A DNA stretch of 64,000 nucleotides, taken from Methylobacterium currus. GTDB lineage: Bacteria; Pseudomonadota; Alphaproteobacteria; Rhizobiales; Beijerinckiaceae. A model generated the notes under the pieces. It ran no database searches. It was not told where the DNA came from and was given only the letters and a program-made list of their open reading frames with translations. Made by a program: the position numbers and the translations under genes. Of the stretch, positions 1 to 8,327 are shown piece by piece (within the stretch, counting starts at the first letter, position 1; each line of letters begins with the position of its first letter). The DNA lies in assembly GCF_003058325.1 (NCBI RefSeq), contig NZ_CP028843.1:1956001-2020000 (forward strand), read 5' to 3'.

Positions 1-1
1 G

Positions 2-400
2 GGCCAGGAGCCGCAGGCGGTCGCCGGGCACCTGGCGGCCCTGCGCGCCGCCGTGCCGCAGACCGTCTCCCTCGGCTATAGCGGCGACTGGACCACCACC
101 GAGGCGCTCATCGCCGGCGCGGATGCCTGGTACAGCGTCGTCGCCGGGCTGTTTCCGCAGGTCGCCCTCGACATCGTCCGCGCCGTCCAACGCGGCGATG
201 CGGCGGAGGCGCGGCGGCTCGATGCTCGGCTCGGGCCGCTCTGGGCCCTGTTTCGGGACTATTCGAGCCTGCGGGTGATGTTTGCCTGCGCCAACCTGCT
301 CGACCTCTGCCACGCCGCGCCGCCGCGGCCGATCCTGCCGCTCGGCGAGGTGGCGCGGCAGCGGGTGGCCGAGGTGATCCGCGCGCTCGATCTCCGGTAG
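2..400 (+). CDS. DapA-family lyase/synthase, C-terminal part (5' end outside window)
   Basis: The window opens inside this gene; the reading frame is open from base 2 to the TAG at 398-400, giving about 132 residues. The sequence resembles the C-terminal helical part of dihydrodipicolinate synthase/N-acetylneuraminate lyase (DHDPS) family TIM barrels: a GYSGDW segment, then LIAGADAWYSVVAGLFP, matching the point where family members carry a conserved glycine-rich turn before the last helices. Family members cleave or form C-C bonds on pyruvate through a Schiff-base lysine, but that lysine lies upstream of the window, so the exact substrate cannot be judged. The DHDPS family contains many catabolic aldolases besides DapA, and the divergent tail argues against calling it dapA. 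Confidence 0.7.
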   Translation, partial: GQEPQAVAGHLAALRAAVPQTVSLGYSGDWTTTEALIAGADAWYSVVAGLFPQVALDIVRAVQRGDAAEARRLDARLGPLWALFRDYSSLRVMFACANLLDLCHAAPPRPILPLGEVARQRVAEVIRALDLR

Positions 401-556
401 GCTAGGCACCTGAGGAGAGAGGACCGCAGGGTTCTGGCCCGGCCGTTGCATTCCCGGCCCGTCCGTGGCTGATACCGGCGGCATCGGCCCCTCGAAGGAA
501 CACGCGTGCGCCATGGCATGGACAGGCTCGTCACGCGCGATCGGCGCATCTGAACG

Positions 557-1915
557 GTGAACAGCCGCCCCCAGCCCCCGCTCGATCCGCGCGTCGGCGC
601 GCTCCTCGCCGAGATCGCGGCCCAGGACGGCGCGGCCCTGCACCGGGACGGCCGGCCCCTCGACCTGCGCGCGGCGGATCTGAGCCGCGCCCGCCTCGCG
701 CCGCTCGCCGGTGACGCGGCATGGTGGGACGCCGACCGCCAGGGCCTGAACCTCGCCGGGGCCGAGATCGCCGGCAGCGACCTGGAGCAGGCCGACCTCA
801 CCGGCGCCACCCTGAAGCGCGCCCGGCTGACCGGGGCGATGGCCCGGTCGGCGGATTTCTCCGCGGCGCTGATCGAGGAGGCCGATTTCGGCAAGGCCGA
901 TCTCAGCGGCGCCCGCTTCACCGGCGTGGCCGGCGGCCAGGCCGACTTCACCGAGGCGATGCTGGAGGATGCGAGCTTCCGGGACGCCGCCCTACGCTTC
1001 GCCCGCCTGCCCCGCAGCCTGCTCGACGGCGCGGATTTTTCCGGCGCCGACCTGTGGGGCGCCGATTTCACCGGGGCCGACGCCGACTACACCCGGTTTC
1101 GCGGCGCCCGCCTCGACGAGGTGAACCTCTCCGACACCAACCTGACCCACGCCGATTTCGAGGGCGCGAGCCTGACCAAGGCGCGGCTCGCGGGCTCGCG
1201 CCTGCGCAGCGCCAAGCTGAGCGGCGCCAAGCTCGACGGGGCCGATCTCTCCGGCGCCGACCTGTCGGCCGCGACGCTCGTGCGGCTCGACCTCTCCTCC
1301 TGCTCCTTGCGCCACGCGCGCTTCGCCGGCGCCTGGCTCAACGGCACGCGCTTCCGCGCGGCGCAGATCGGCGAGGCGGTGGGCGAGGAGGTTGACGGCG
1401 ATTACGAGGCGGCCAAGGCGAGCTACCTCGCCCTGGAGCAGAATTTCGAGAGCATCGGCAGCCGCGACGAGGCCGGCTGGGCCTATCGCCGGCGGCGTCG
1501 GATGGGCCGCCTGCATGCCGGGGTGCAGTTCCGCAACGCCTGGCGCGACCGCGACCGCGGCGGCGTGCTGCGCCACGGCTATCGCTGGCTCGCCGACCGC
1601 TTCGTCGAGTGGCTGTGCGATTACGGCGAGAGCCTGTCGCGGCTGTTTCGCGCCTTCGCGGTGCTGATCGTGGTGTTCGCCGGGCTGTTCGGCCTCGCCG
1701 GCGGCCTGATTCCGGAGGGAAGCGGTGCGCCGACCTACAACGCCCTCGATCTCCTGAGCTACAGCGCCCTCAACATGATGACGGCGAACCCGCCGGAAAT
1801 CGGCATCAAGCCGGTCGGCCGGTTCACCAACCTGCTCGTCGGGGTGCAGGGCGGGACCGGGATCGTGCTGATGGGGCTGTTCGGCTTCGTGCTGGGGAAC
1901 CGGCTGCGGCGGTGA
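557..1915 (+). CDS. Pentapeptide-repeat protein with C-terminal two-helix channel-like membrane domain
   Basis: This 452-residue protein starts at a GTG. Residues about 35-290 are pentapeptide repeats of the A(D/N)Lxx type (for example LAGAEIAGSDLEQADLTGAT), expected to fold as a right-handed quadrilateral beta-helix. A short charged linker rich in Arg (WAYRRRRRMG) follows. The last 100 residues hold two hydrophobic helices, around LFRAFAVLIVVFAGLFGLAG and GIVLMGLFGFVLGNRL, with a loop between them containing LLSYSALNMMTANPPEIG. That layout is like an ion-channel (Ion_trans_2) pore module: helix, re-entrant loop, helix. No canonical potassium filter (TVGYG) is present, so conduction is inferred and uncertain. 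It is a single gene, preceded by 156 bases without a gene and facing the FkbH-like gene end to end. Confidence 0.75.
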   Translation: MNSRPQPPLDPRVGALLAEIAAQDGAALHRDGRPLDLRAADLSRARLAPLAGDAAWWDADRQGLNLAGAEIAGSDLEQADLTGATLKRARLTGAMARSADFSAALIEEADFGKADLSGARFTGVAGGQADFTEAMLEDASFRDAALRFARLPRSLLDGADFSGADLWGADFTGADADYTRFRGARLDEVNLSDTNLTHADFEGASLTKARLAGSRLRSAKLSGAKLDGADLSGADLSAATLVRLDLSSCSLRHARFAGAWLNGTRFRAAQIGEAVGEEVDGDYEAAKASYLALEQNFESIGSRDEAGWAYRRRRRMGRLHAGVQFRNAWRDRDRGGVLRHGYRWLADRFVEWLCDYGESLSRLFRAFAVLIVVFAGLFGLAGGLIPEGSGAPTYNALDLLSYSALNMMTANPPEIGIKPVGRFTNLLVGVQGGTGIVLMGLFGFVLGNRLRR

Positions 1916-1944
1916 GGCGGCAGGGCCGCCCGCCTCTGCCCCTC

Positions 1945-3816
1945 TCAACCCGCCTCCACCACCATCGGCAGGTCCGCGGGCGGCGCGTAGGCGGCGAGAT
2001 CGAGCACCCACCGCCCCTCGCCGTCCGGCCCGGGGGCGTCGGCCGTGAAGCCGAGGCGCGGATAGAGATCCGCCACCATCCCGTTGCGCCCGCTCGGGCG
2101 GAAGATGCCGACGAGGCGCCGGGCGCCCCGGCGCGCGGCCTCCGCTGCCAGGACCGCGAGGGTGCCCTCCTCGACCCGCCGCCCGATCACGCGGCAGCTC
2201 ATCAGCCAGGTCTCGATCACGAGGTCGTCGCCGGCGAGCCGCCCGATCGCGACCGCGATGACGCCGTTGTCGCCGAGCCGGTCGGTGAGGCGCAATTGCA
2301 GCGTGAGGGCGGCCGGATCCTCGATCAGCGCCGCGGCCTCGGCCTCGCGCAGGCGCCGGGTGGTGAGGTTGAACTGGTTGGTCTTGTTGACGAGCTGGAC
2401 GATGCGTGGGAGCCCGAGCGCGTCGAACGGGCGCCCGACGAGCCGCATGCCGAGCCCCGCCAGGGTGGCGGCGAGGTCCGTGCTGCCGAGGATCCGGCGC
2501 GCGCCGTCCCGCGCGTAGGCGCGGGCGCGCCCGCGATCCTCGTCGGTCAGGGTCACGGCCTCGAAATAGCCCGCATCCGACAGGCAGCGGGCGACGAGCG
2601 CCGGCTCGTCGGGCACTTCCGGCACCGCCACCATCGGCAGGTGCTCGCGCACCAGGGCGCGCTCGAACGGGTTGTCGTCGACGAAGACCAGGGCGTCGAG
2701 GCCGAGCCGGAGTTCGCCTGCGATGCGCCGGAGGTTCGTCGCCTTGTCGTCCCAGTTCGCCACGACGACGGCGAAGTCGGAGAGCTGCAGGAGCATGTCG
2801 GGATGCTCGGCGAAGGGCCGCCGGGCCAGATCGGGATCGTTCTTCGAGCAGATGGCGAGCACGATGCCCCGGTGCGCCAGGTCGCGGGCGTAGGATTGGA
2901 GCGCCAGGAACGATTCGCCCGCCGCGCTGCCCTGCCCGACGACGAGGCCGGCGAGCCCGTCCTCGCCGATCGTCCCGCCCCAGAGCGTGTCGTCGAGGTC
3001 GAGCACCAGGGCCTTCGCCGAGCGGCCGAGGCGGGCGCCGACGAGCCGGGCGACGAGGTCGCCGTAGAGCGGGCCGGCGGCCGGCGTCACCGCCTGGCGG
3101 GCCCGCAGCCACAGGGCCGGATCGTGCCAGGTGTCGAGGCCCCAGCGCGCGACGGCGTCGTCGAGGGCGAGGAGGTCGACGCCGTCCTCGGCCGCGGCAT
3201 TCCGGAGGGCGGCGTTGAGACGCGCGGTGCGGGCGGCGAGCGAGCCCGGCATCCGGTGCTCGTTGCTCCCCATCAGGGGAAGAGCGGTCGGCAGCAGCGC
3301 CTGCTGGATCACCGTGCAGCCATGCGCCGCCCGCGCCCGCGCCCAGAGGGATCTCAGCCGGTCGAGCGCGTCGGCGATGCTCGCGGCCTCCGGGCCGGCG
3401 GCGGGGTCGCCCGGGCCGAGGAGATCGGCGGAATCGACGGCAAGGAGCACGACATCGGGCCGGAGCGCGCGTAGATGCGCGCCGTCGATCTCCTGGCGGT
3501 ACTGGCCGTAGGCACCCTCGGACACGATGAGCCGGAGATCGCGGCGCAACGCCCCGACCCGGATCCCGGCGGCGAGATGCGCGAGCGTCGAGGAGCCGAG
3601 GAGCGCGAGCCGCACGGCCGGGCCGGACGGAGACCCCGCCGGGAAGCGCCGCTCCACGATCCGGTCGAGCCGGTTGGTCCGCGCCGGGTCGAGGCGGGTG
3701 CGGGACAGCGCCACCAGGGCGTCCCAGGCCTGCGCGTCGGGCAGGGCCTCCGCCGCGGCGAGGCGCGCGGCGAAGTCCAGCGGCGGCTCGGGAAGCCAGG
3801 AGAGATCGGCCGTCAA
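1945..3816 (-). CDS. FkbH-like HAD-IIIC phosphatase with C-terminal GNAT-type domain
   Basis: The 623-residue protein has an N-terminal SGNH-like region (LLGSSTLAHL at about 72-81), a HAD domain with the nucleophile motif LDLDDTLWGG at about 272-281 (Asp273), a second HAD signature FVDDNPFER, and a C-terminal acetyltransferase-like region with NKTNQFNLTTRRL. These are hallmarks of the FkbH family, which dephosphorylates 1,3-bisphosphoglycerate and loads the glyceryl group onto an acyl carrier protein. The TTG start at 3816-3814 is chosen because it overlaps the stop of the carrier-protein gene by four bases (TTGA) and gives a normal family length. The directly coupled carrier protein is the likely acceptor. 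No polyketide synthase or glycosyltransferase gene is near, so the final product is unknown. Confidence 0.85.
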   Translation of the reverse strand: MTADLSWLPEPPLDFAARLAAAEALPDAQAWDALVALSRTRLDPARTNRLDRIVERRFPAGSPSGPAVRLALLGSSTLAHLAAGIRVGALRRDLRLIVSEGAYGQYRQEIDGAHLRALRPDVVLLAVDSADLLGPGDPAAGPEAASIADALDRLRSLWARARAAHGCTVIQQALLPTALPLMGSNEHRMPGSLAARTARLNAALRNAAAEDGVDLLALDDAVARWGLDTWHDPALWLRARQAVTPAAGPLYGDLVARLVGARLGRSAKALVLDLDDTLWGGTIGEDGLAGLVVGQGSAAGESFLALQSYARDLAHRGIVLAICSKNDPDLARRPFAEHPDMLLQLSDFAVVVANWDDKATNLRRIAGELRLGLDALVFVDDNPFERALVREHLPMVAVPEVPDEPALVARCLSDAGYFEAVTLTDEDRGRARAYARDGARRILGSTDLAATLAGLGMRLVGRPFDALGLPRIVQLVNKTNQFNLTTRRLREAEAAALIEDPAALTLQLRLTDRLGDNGVIAVAIGRLAGDDLVIETWLMSCRVIGRRVEEGTLAVLAAEAARRGARRLVGIFRPSGRNGMVADLYPRLGFTADAPGPDGEGRWVLDLAAYAPPADLPMVVEAG

Positions 3817-4064
3817 AGCGCGTCCTTGGGCGCCTTGCGGGCGATCAGGGCGGCAAGATCGCCGACGCGCGCCAGCCCGTCGGCCTCGCCTGTGGTGAGC
3901 TTGATGCGAAACCGCGCCTCGACCGCGATGATCAGCTCGATCATCCGGGTCGAGTCCCAGCCCTCGATGTCCTCGGCGGTCAGGTCCGGCGTGAGCCGGA
4001 CCGGCTCGCCGAACACCTCCTCGAACAGCGGACCCAGCGCCGCCAGCGCAACGTCCTCGGTCAT
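3813..4064 (-). CDS. Acyl carrier protein paired with the FkbH-like enzyme
   Basis: An 83-residue acidic carrier protein. The phosphopantetheine attachment site is the Ser of GWDSTRMIELI (about residue 37), in the place of the usual DSL motif; an acidic helix follows. The ATG at 4064-4062 is preferred over longer in-frame starts because the N-terminal extension to 4163 is Arg/Pro/Gly-rich and unlike a carrier protein. It ends inside the start codon of the FkbH-like gene (four-base overlap), so the two are almost certainly co-translated. By family knowledge it would carry a glyceryl thioester made by FkbH. It is distinct from the AcpXL encoded at 16.7-17.0 kb. Confidence 0.82.
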   Translation of the reverse strand: MTEDVALAALGPLFEEVFGEPVRLTPDLTAEDIEGWDSTRMIELIIAVEARFRIKLTTGEADGLARVGDLAALIARKAPKDAL

Positions 4065-4363
4065 GGTGCGGGTCCTTCGATCGATGCAGGGCTGTCCAGG
4101 GAAGCCTCCTTCGAAGGTCGGGCGGGGACCCCCTCTCCCACACCTTGCAGCGATCCCGGGCAAGCCCAGGACCGCCTGGAAAGAAGGATCCAGCGTCTCG
4201 TCCTGCCCCGAACAGCCCTATGGTCGCCTGGCCTGGATCTAGCGCGAATGACCGCCCGCGCGCGAGCCGTGCCCTGCGCGCCGGGGTGGCCTGCCCGCTG
4301 GCGTCTTGCACGGCTTGGCCAAGTTGCTAGCTCACGCTCATAAGAATCCCGGAGAGCCCCGGC

Positions 4364-6721
4364 ATGAACGCCCGTCCCGACGCCCGCGACTTCGCCACTC
4401 CGCAGAAATTCGGCATCGGCCAGCCGGTGCCGCGGGCCGAGGACCCGGTTCTGGTGCGGGGCGAGGGCCGCTACACCGACGACCTCGCCCTCGACGGCCA
4501 GGCCTACGGCGTCTTCGTGCGAAGCCCGATCGCCCACGGCCACCTGCGCGGTATCGACGCGGAGGCCGCGCTGGCGATGCCCGGCGTGCTCGCGGTGATC
4601 ACCGCCGCCGACCTCGACGGGTACGGCACGATCGGCAACGCCCTGCCGTTCAAGAACCAGGACGGCACGCCGATGCGCAAGCCGGCCCATCCCTCCCTCA
4701 GCCTCGACCGGGTGCGCTATGTCGGCGAGCCGGTCGCCCTGGTGGTGGCCGAGACCCTGGCCGAGGCGCGGGACGCCGCGGAGGCGGTGGTGCTCGACAT
4801 CGAAGACCTGCCCGTCGTGACGACGCCCGACGAGGCCGCCGCCGAGGGCGCCCCCCTCCTCCACGACGACGCGCCCGGCAACCTCGCCCTCGACTTCCGC
4901 ACCGGCGACCAGGCAGCGACGGAGGCGGCCTTCGCCAGGGCGGCCCACGTCGCTTCCCTCGACCTCCTCAACAACCGCCTCGTCATCAACCCGATGGAGC
5001 CGCGCTCCGCGATCGGCGTCTACGAGCCGCAGGCTGGGCGTTTCACGCTTCATGTCGGCTCGCAGGGGGTGTTCGGCCTGCGCAACAACCTCGCCGACGG
5101 CGTGCTGAAGCAGCCGCGCGACAAGGTGCGGGTGCTCACCGGCAATGTCGGCGGCTCGTTCGGCATGAAGGCGCCGGTCTACCCGGAATACCTGCCGCTC
5201 CTGGAGGCCGCCAAGCGCCTCGGCCGGCCGGTGAAGTGGACCGACCTGCGCTCCGAGAGCTTCCTGTCCGACCATCACGGCCGCGACGTCGCGGTGACGG
5301 CGGATCTCGCCCTCGATGCCGAGGGCCATCTCCTCGCCTTCCGGGTCAAGGGCCGCGCCAATATGGGCGGCTACCTCAACCCGCTGGCGCCCTTGTTCCA
5401 GACCGTGAACATCGCCCGCAACATGGTCGGCGTGTACCGCACCCCCGTCTTCGACGTGGAGGTCGCCTGCCTGTTCACCAACACCACGCCGATCGGCGCC
5501 TACCGGGGCGCCGGGCGGCCCGAGGGCAACTACTTCATCGAGCGCCTCATCGACACCGCCGCCGCCGAGATGAACCTCGACCGGGTGGAGCTGCGCCGCC
5601 GCAACCACATCCGCCCGGCCGACATGCCCTACAAGGCCCCGTCCGGCCTCACCTATGACAGCGGCGACTTCCCGGCGGTGCTCGACCGGGCCCTGGCAGC
5701 CGCCGACTGGGACGGGTTCGCAGGCCGGCGCGCCGAGAGCGAGGCGAAGGGCAAGCTCCGGGGCATCGGCATCGGCGACTACCTCGAGATCACGGCTCCG
5801 CCGCAGAACGAGATGGGCGGCATCCGCTTCGAGGCCGACGGCACGGTGACGATCGTCACCGGCACCCTCGATTACGGCCAGGGCCACCTGACGCCCTTCG
5901 CCCAGGTGCTGCACGACCGGCTCGGCATCCCGCTCGACCGCATCCGCCTGCTCCAGGGCGACAGCGACCAGCTCATCGCCGGCGGCGGTACCGGCGGCTC
6001 GAAGTCGCTGATGGCGAGCGGCACGGCCCTGGTGGAAGCGGGCGACCTCGTGATCGCCAAGGGCCGCGAGGCTGCGGCCTCGGTGCTCGAGGCCGGTCCC
6101 GCCGACATCGAGTTCCGCGAGGGCCGCTTCACCATCGCGGGCACCGACAGGGGCATCGGCCTCCTGGAGCTCGCCGCCAAGGTGCGGGCGGGCCTCCCCG
6201 ACCCGGCGGCGCCCAAAAGCCTCGACGTCGCCCACACCCACAAGGAATCGCCCTCGGCCTTCCCGAACGGCTGCCACGTCGCCGAGGTCGAGGTCGATCC
6301 GGAGACCGGCGTCGCGACGGTCGTGCGCTACACCACCGTCAACGATTTCGGCACGCTGGTGAACCCGATGCTGGTCGAGGGCCAGCTCCATGGCGGCGTG
6401 GTCCAGGGCATCGGCCAGGCGCTGATGGAGCGCACGGCCTATGACGAGCAGGGCCAGCTCGTGACCGGCTCGTTCATGGATTACTGCCTGCCCCGGGCCT
6501 CCGACGCGCCGTTCATGGGCTTCGAGAGCCACGCGGTGCCCGCCACCACCAACCCGCTCGGGGTGAAGGGCTGCGGCGAGGCGGGCTGCGCCGGCTCGCT
6601 GCCGTCGGTGATGAACGCCCTCGTCGATGCCCTGCGTCCCCGCGGCATCCGCCACATCAACATGCCGGCGACGCCGCAGGCGATCTGGTCGGCGCTGCAA
6701 GAGACGGGGGATGCCGCGTGA
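4364..6721 (+). CDS. Xanthine dehydrogenase/CoxL-family molybdopterin-binding subunit (form II type)
   Basis: The 785-residue protein is a large, molybdenum-cofactor-binding subunit of the xanthine oxidase family: an N-terminal a/b-hammerhead domain (KFGIGQPVPRAEDPVLVRGE), then the molybdopterin-binding domains with GGSFGMK, TNTTPIGAYRGAGRPEG and the C-terminal GCGEAGCAGS that carries the catalytic Glu. The active-site loop reads AYRGAGR, the form II type, not the AYRCSFR loop of true (form I) CO dehydrogenase, so oxidation of CO is unlikely; a hydroxylation of an aldehyde or N-heterocycle fits the family better. The FAD (CoxM) and 2Fe-2S (CoxS) subunit genes that normally adjoin it are absent here; its partners must be elsewhere. 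It overlaps the DUF2218 gene by four bases. Confidence 0.9.
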   Translation: MNARPDARDFATPQKFGIGQPVPRAEDPVLVRGEGRYTDDLALDGQAYGVFVRSPIAHGHLRGIDAEAALAMPGVLAVITAADLDGYGTIGNALPFKNQDGTPMRKPAHPSLSLDRVRYVGEPVALVVAETLAEARDAAEAVVLDIEDLPVVTTPDEAAAEGAPLLHDDAPGNLALDFRTGDQAATEAAFARAAHVASLDLLNNRLVINPMEPRSAIGVYEPQAGRFTLHVGSQGVFGLRNNLADGVLKQPRDKVRVLTGNVGGSFGMKAPVYPEYLPLLEAAKRLGRPVKWTDLRSESFLSDHHGRDVAVTADLALDAEGHLLAFRVKGRANMGGYLNPLAPLFQTVNIARNMVGVYRTPVFDVEVACLFTNTTPIGAYRGAGRPEGNYFIERLIDTAAAEMNLDRVELRRRNHIRPADMPYKAPSGLTYDSGDFPAVLDRALAAADWDGFAGRRAESEAKGKLRGIGIGDYLEITAPPQNEMGGIRFEADGTVTIVTGTLDYGQGHLTPFAQVLHDRLGIPLDRIRLLQGDSDQLIAGGGTGGSKSLMASGTALVEAGDLVIAKGREAAASVLEAGPADIEFREGRFTIAGTDRGIGLLELAAKVRAGLPDPAAPKSLDVAHTHKESPSAFPNGCHVAEVEVDPETGVATVVRYTTVNDFGTLVNPMLVEGQLHGGVVQGIGQALMERTAYDEQGQLVTGSFMDYCLPRASDAPFMGFESHAVPATTNPLGVKGCGEAGCAGSLPSVMNALVDALRPRGIRHINMPATPQAIWSALQETGDAA

Positions 6722-7029
6722 GCGGGCCCGTGACCCTGGCGGCGCAGGCCCGTGTCGATACGGCGAATGGGAGCCGCTACCTGACCCAGCTGTGCAAGCA
6801 CTGGAGCCACAAGTTCCCCGACACGACGGTCTCGCCGGAGCGCGGGGTGGTGCCGTTCGGGGAGGGCCGTCTTTTCACCGCCGAGGCCGACCCGGAGGGC
6901 CTGACCCTGCGGGTCGAGGCGCCGGACCTCGAGGCACTGACCCGGATGCAGGGCGTGGTGGCCGAGCACCTCGCCCGCTTCGCCTTCCGGGAGGATCTGG
7001 GCGGCATCGCCTGGACGCGGGTGGGGTGA
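6718..7029 (+). CDS. DUF2218 domain protein
   Basis: A 103-residue protein beginning with a GTG that overlaps the stop of the CoxL-like gene (GTGA), indicating translational coupling. The sequence around YLTQLCKHWSHKFP and the closing LARFAFREDLGGIAW match the DUF2218 family, small cytoplasmic proteins found near iron-uptake and redox genes. The conserved Cys and His residues in QLCKHWSHKF could bind a metal, but this is inference. The family has no established function. The coupling to a molybdenum hydroxylase subunit may mean a role in its maturation. Confidence 0.75.
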   Translation: MSGPVTLAAQARVDTANGSRYLTQLCKHWSHKFPDTTVSPERGVVPFGEGRLFTAEADPEGLTLRVEAPDLEALTRMQGVVAEHLARFAFREDLGGIAWTRVG

Positions 7030-7084
7030 GACCCCACACTTGGGGCGTCCAGCACAGGCTTCGTCCGCAGGAGACGACATTCGC

Positions 7085-8320
7085 ATGAGCACGCACGACG
7101 CCCGCCTCGACCGGCTCGCCGAGGTCGCCGTGAGGGTCGGGCTCGGGCTCCGGCCCGGGCAGGAATTGGTGATGACGGCGCCCCTCGAGGCGCTGCCGCT
7201 CGCCCGCCGCATCACCGTCCAGGCCTACAAGGCCGGCGCCTCGGTGGTGACGACCTTGCTCGCCGACGACCAGGCGACGCTGGCGCGCTTCGAGCACGGC
7301 CACGACGACGCCTTCGACCGCGCCGCCGGCTGGCTCTACGAGGGCATGGCGAGCGCCTATCGCGGCGGTGCCGCACGGCTCGCCATCTCGGGCGACGACC
7401 CGTCGCTGCTCGCCGGCCAGGACCCGGACAAGGTGGCCCGCGCCAACCGCGCCCGGTCGAAAGCCTACATGCCGGCCCTGGAGCAGATCGCCAACTTCGC
7501 CACCAACTGGACCATCGTCTCGGCGGCGACGCCGGCCTGGGCCCGCACGGTGTTCCCGGAGCTGCCCGAGGACGAGGCGGTCGCCCGGCTGTGGGACGCG
7601 ATCTTTTCCGCCTCGCGGGTCGACGGGCCGGATCCGGTCGGTGCTTGGGAGGCCCACAACCGGGCGCTCAGCGACCGCACCCGCTCTCTCAATGAGCGCC
7701 GCTACGCCGCCCTGCACTTCCGCGGCCCCGGCACCGACCTGACCGTCGGGCTGGCCGACGATCACGAATGGTGCGGCGGCGCCACCACGGCGAAGAACGG
7801 GATCACCTGCAACGCCAACATCCCGACCGAGGAGGTCTTCACCACCCCGCACAAGATGCGGGTGCAGGGCTATGTCAGCGCGACGAAGCCCCTCTCCTAC
7901 CAGGGCACGCTGATCGACGGGATCGCGGTGCGCTTCGAGGAGGGCCGCATCGTCGAATCGCGGGCCCGCACCGGAGCCGACGTGCTGGCGAAGGTGATCG
8001 ACACCGACGAGGGCGCGCGCCGCCTCGGCGAGGTCGCGCTGGTGCCGGCCTCCTCGCCGATCTCGGCCTCGGGGCTCCTGTTCTGCAACACCCTCTACGA
8101 CGAGAACGCGGCGAGCCACATCGCGCTCGGCCAGGCCTACAGCAAGTGTTTTCGCAATGGCGGCGCCGGCCTGAGCGAGCAGGACCTGACTGCGCGCGGC
8201 GCCAACCGCAGCCTGATCCATATCGACTGGATGATCGGCTCGGCCGAGGTCGACGTCGACGGGGTGACGCCGGAGGGTCGGTCCGAGCCGCTGATGCGCC
8301 GGGGCGAGTGGGTCGACTGA
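7085..8320 (+). CDS. M29-family metalloaminopeptidase
   Basis: A 411-residue protein of the thermophilic aminopeptidase (peptidase M29, AmpS/PepS) family. Expected ligand segments of the dinuclear metal site are visible: NIPTEEVFTTP (Glu), ASHIALGQAY (His) and LIHIDWMIGS (His and Asp). The ATG at 7085 follows a good ribosome site (caggag, about ten bases upstream) and gives the usual family length of about 410; the open frame continues upstream to 7040 but without that support. These enzymes remove N-terminal residues from peptides in the cytoplasm. The gene starts 55 bases after DUF2218 in the same direction and may be in the same transcript, though no functional link is evident. Confidence 0.9.
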   Translation: MSTHDARLDRLAEVAVRVGLGLRPGQELVMTAPLEALPLARRITVQAYKAGASVVTTLLADDQATLARFEHGHDDAFDRAAGWLYEGMASAYRGGAARLAISGDDPSLLAGQDPDKVARANRARSKAYMPALEQIANFATNWTIVSAATPAWARTVFPELPEDEAVARLWDAIFSASRVDGPDPVGAWEAHNRALSDRTRSLNERRYAALHFRGPGTDLTVGLADDHEWCGGATTAKNGITCNANIPTEEVFTTPHKMRVQGYVSATKPLSYQGTLIDGIAVRFEEGRIVESRARTGADVLAKVIDTDEGARRLGEVALVPASSPISASGLLFCNTLYDENAASHIALGQAYSKCFRNGGAGLSEQDLTARGANRSLIHIDWMIGSAEVDVDGVTPEGRSEPLMRRGEWVD

Positions 8321-8327
8321 CGACCCG

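Noticed and set aside
4061..6700. Very long open frame antisense to the CoxL-like gene, and similar ones at 992-3112 (minus), 38071-40179 (plus) and 43825-46125 (minus)
   Set aside because: At this GC content, frames opposite real genes stay open for long stretches. Their translations are Arg/His/Gly/Ala-rich without any family motif, while the sense frames carry clear domains.
4364..6721. Aerobic carbon monoxide dehydrogenase large subunit
   Set aside because: The active-site loop is AYRGAGR and not AYRCSFR, and coxM/coxS are absent, so CO oxidation is not supported.
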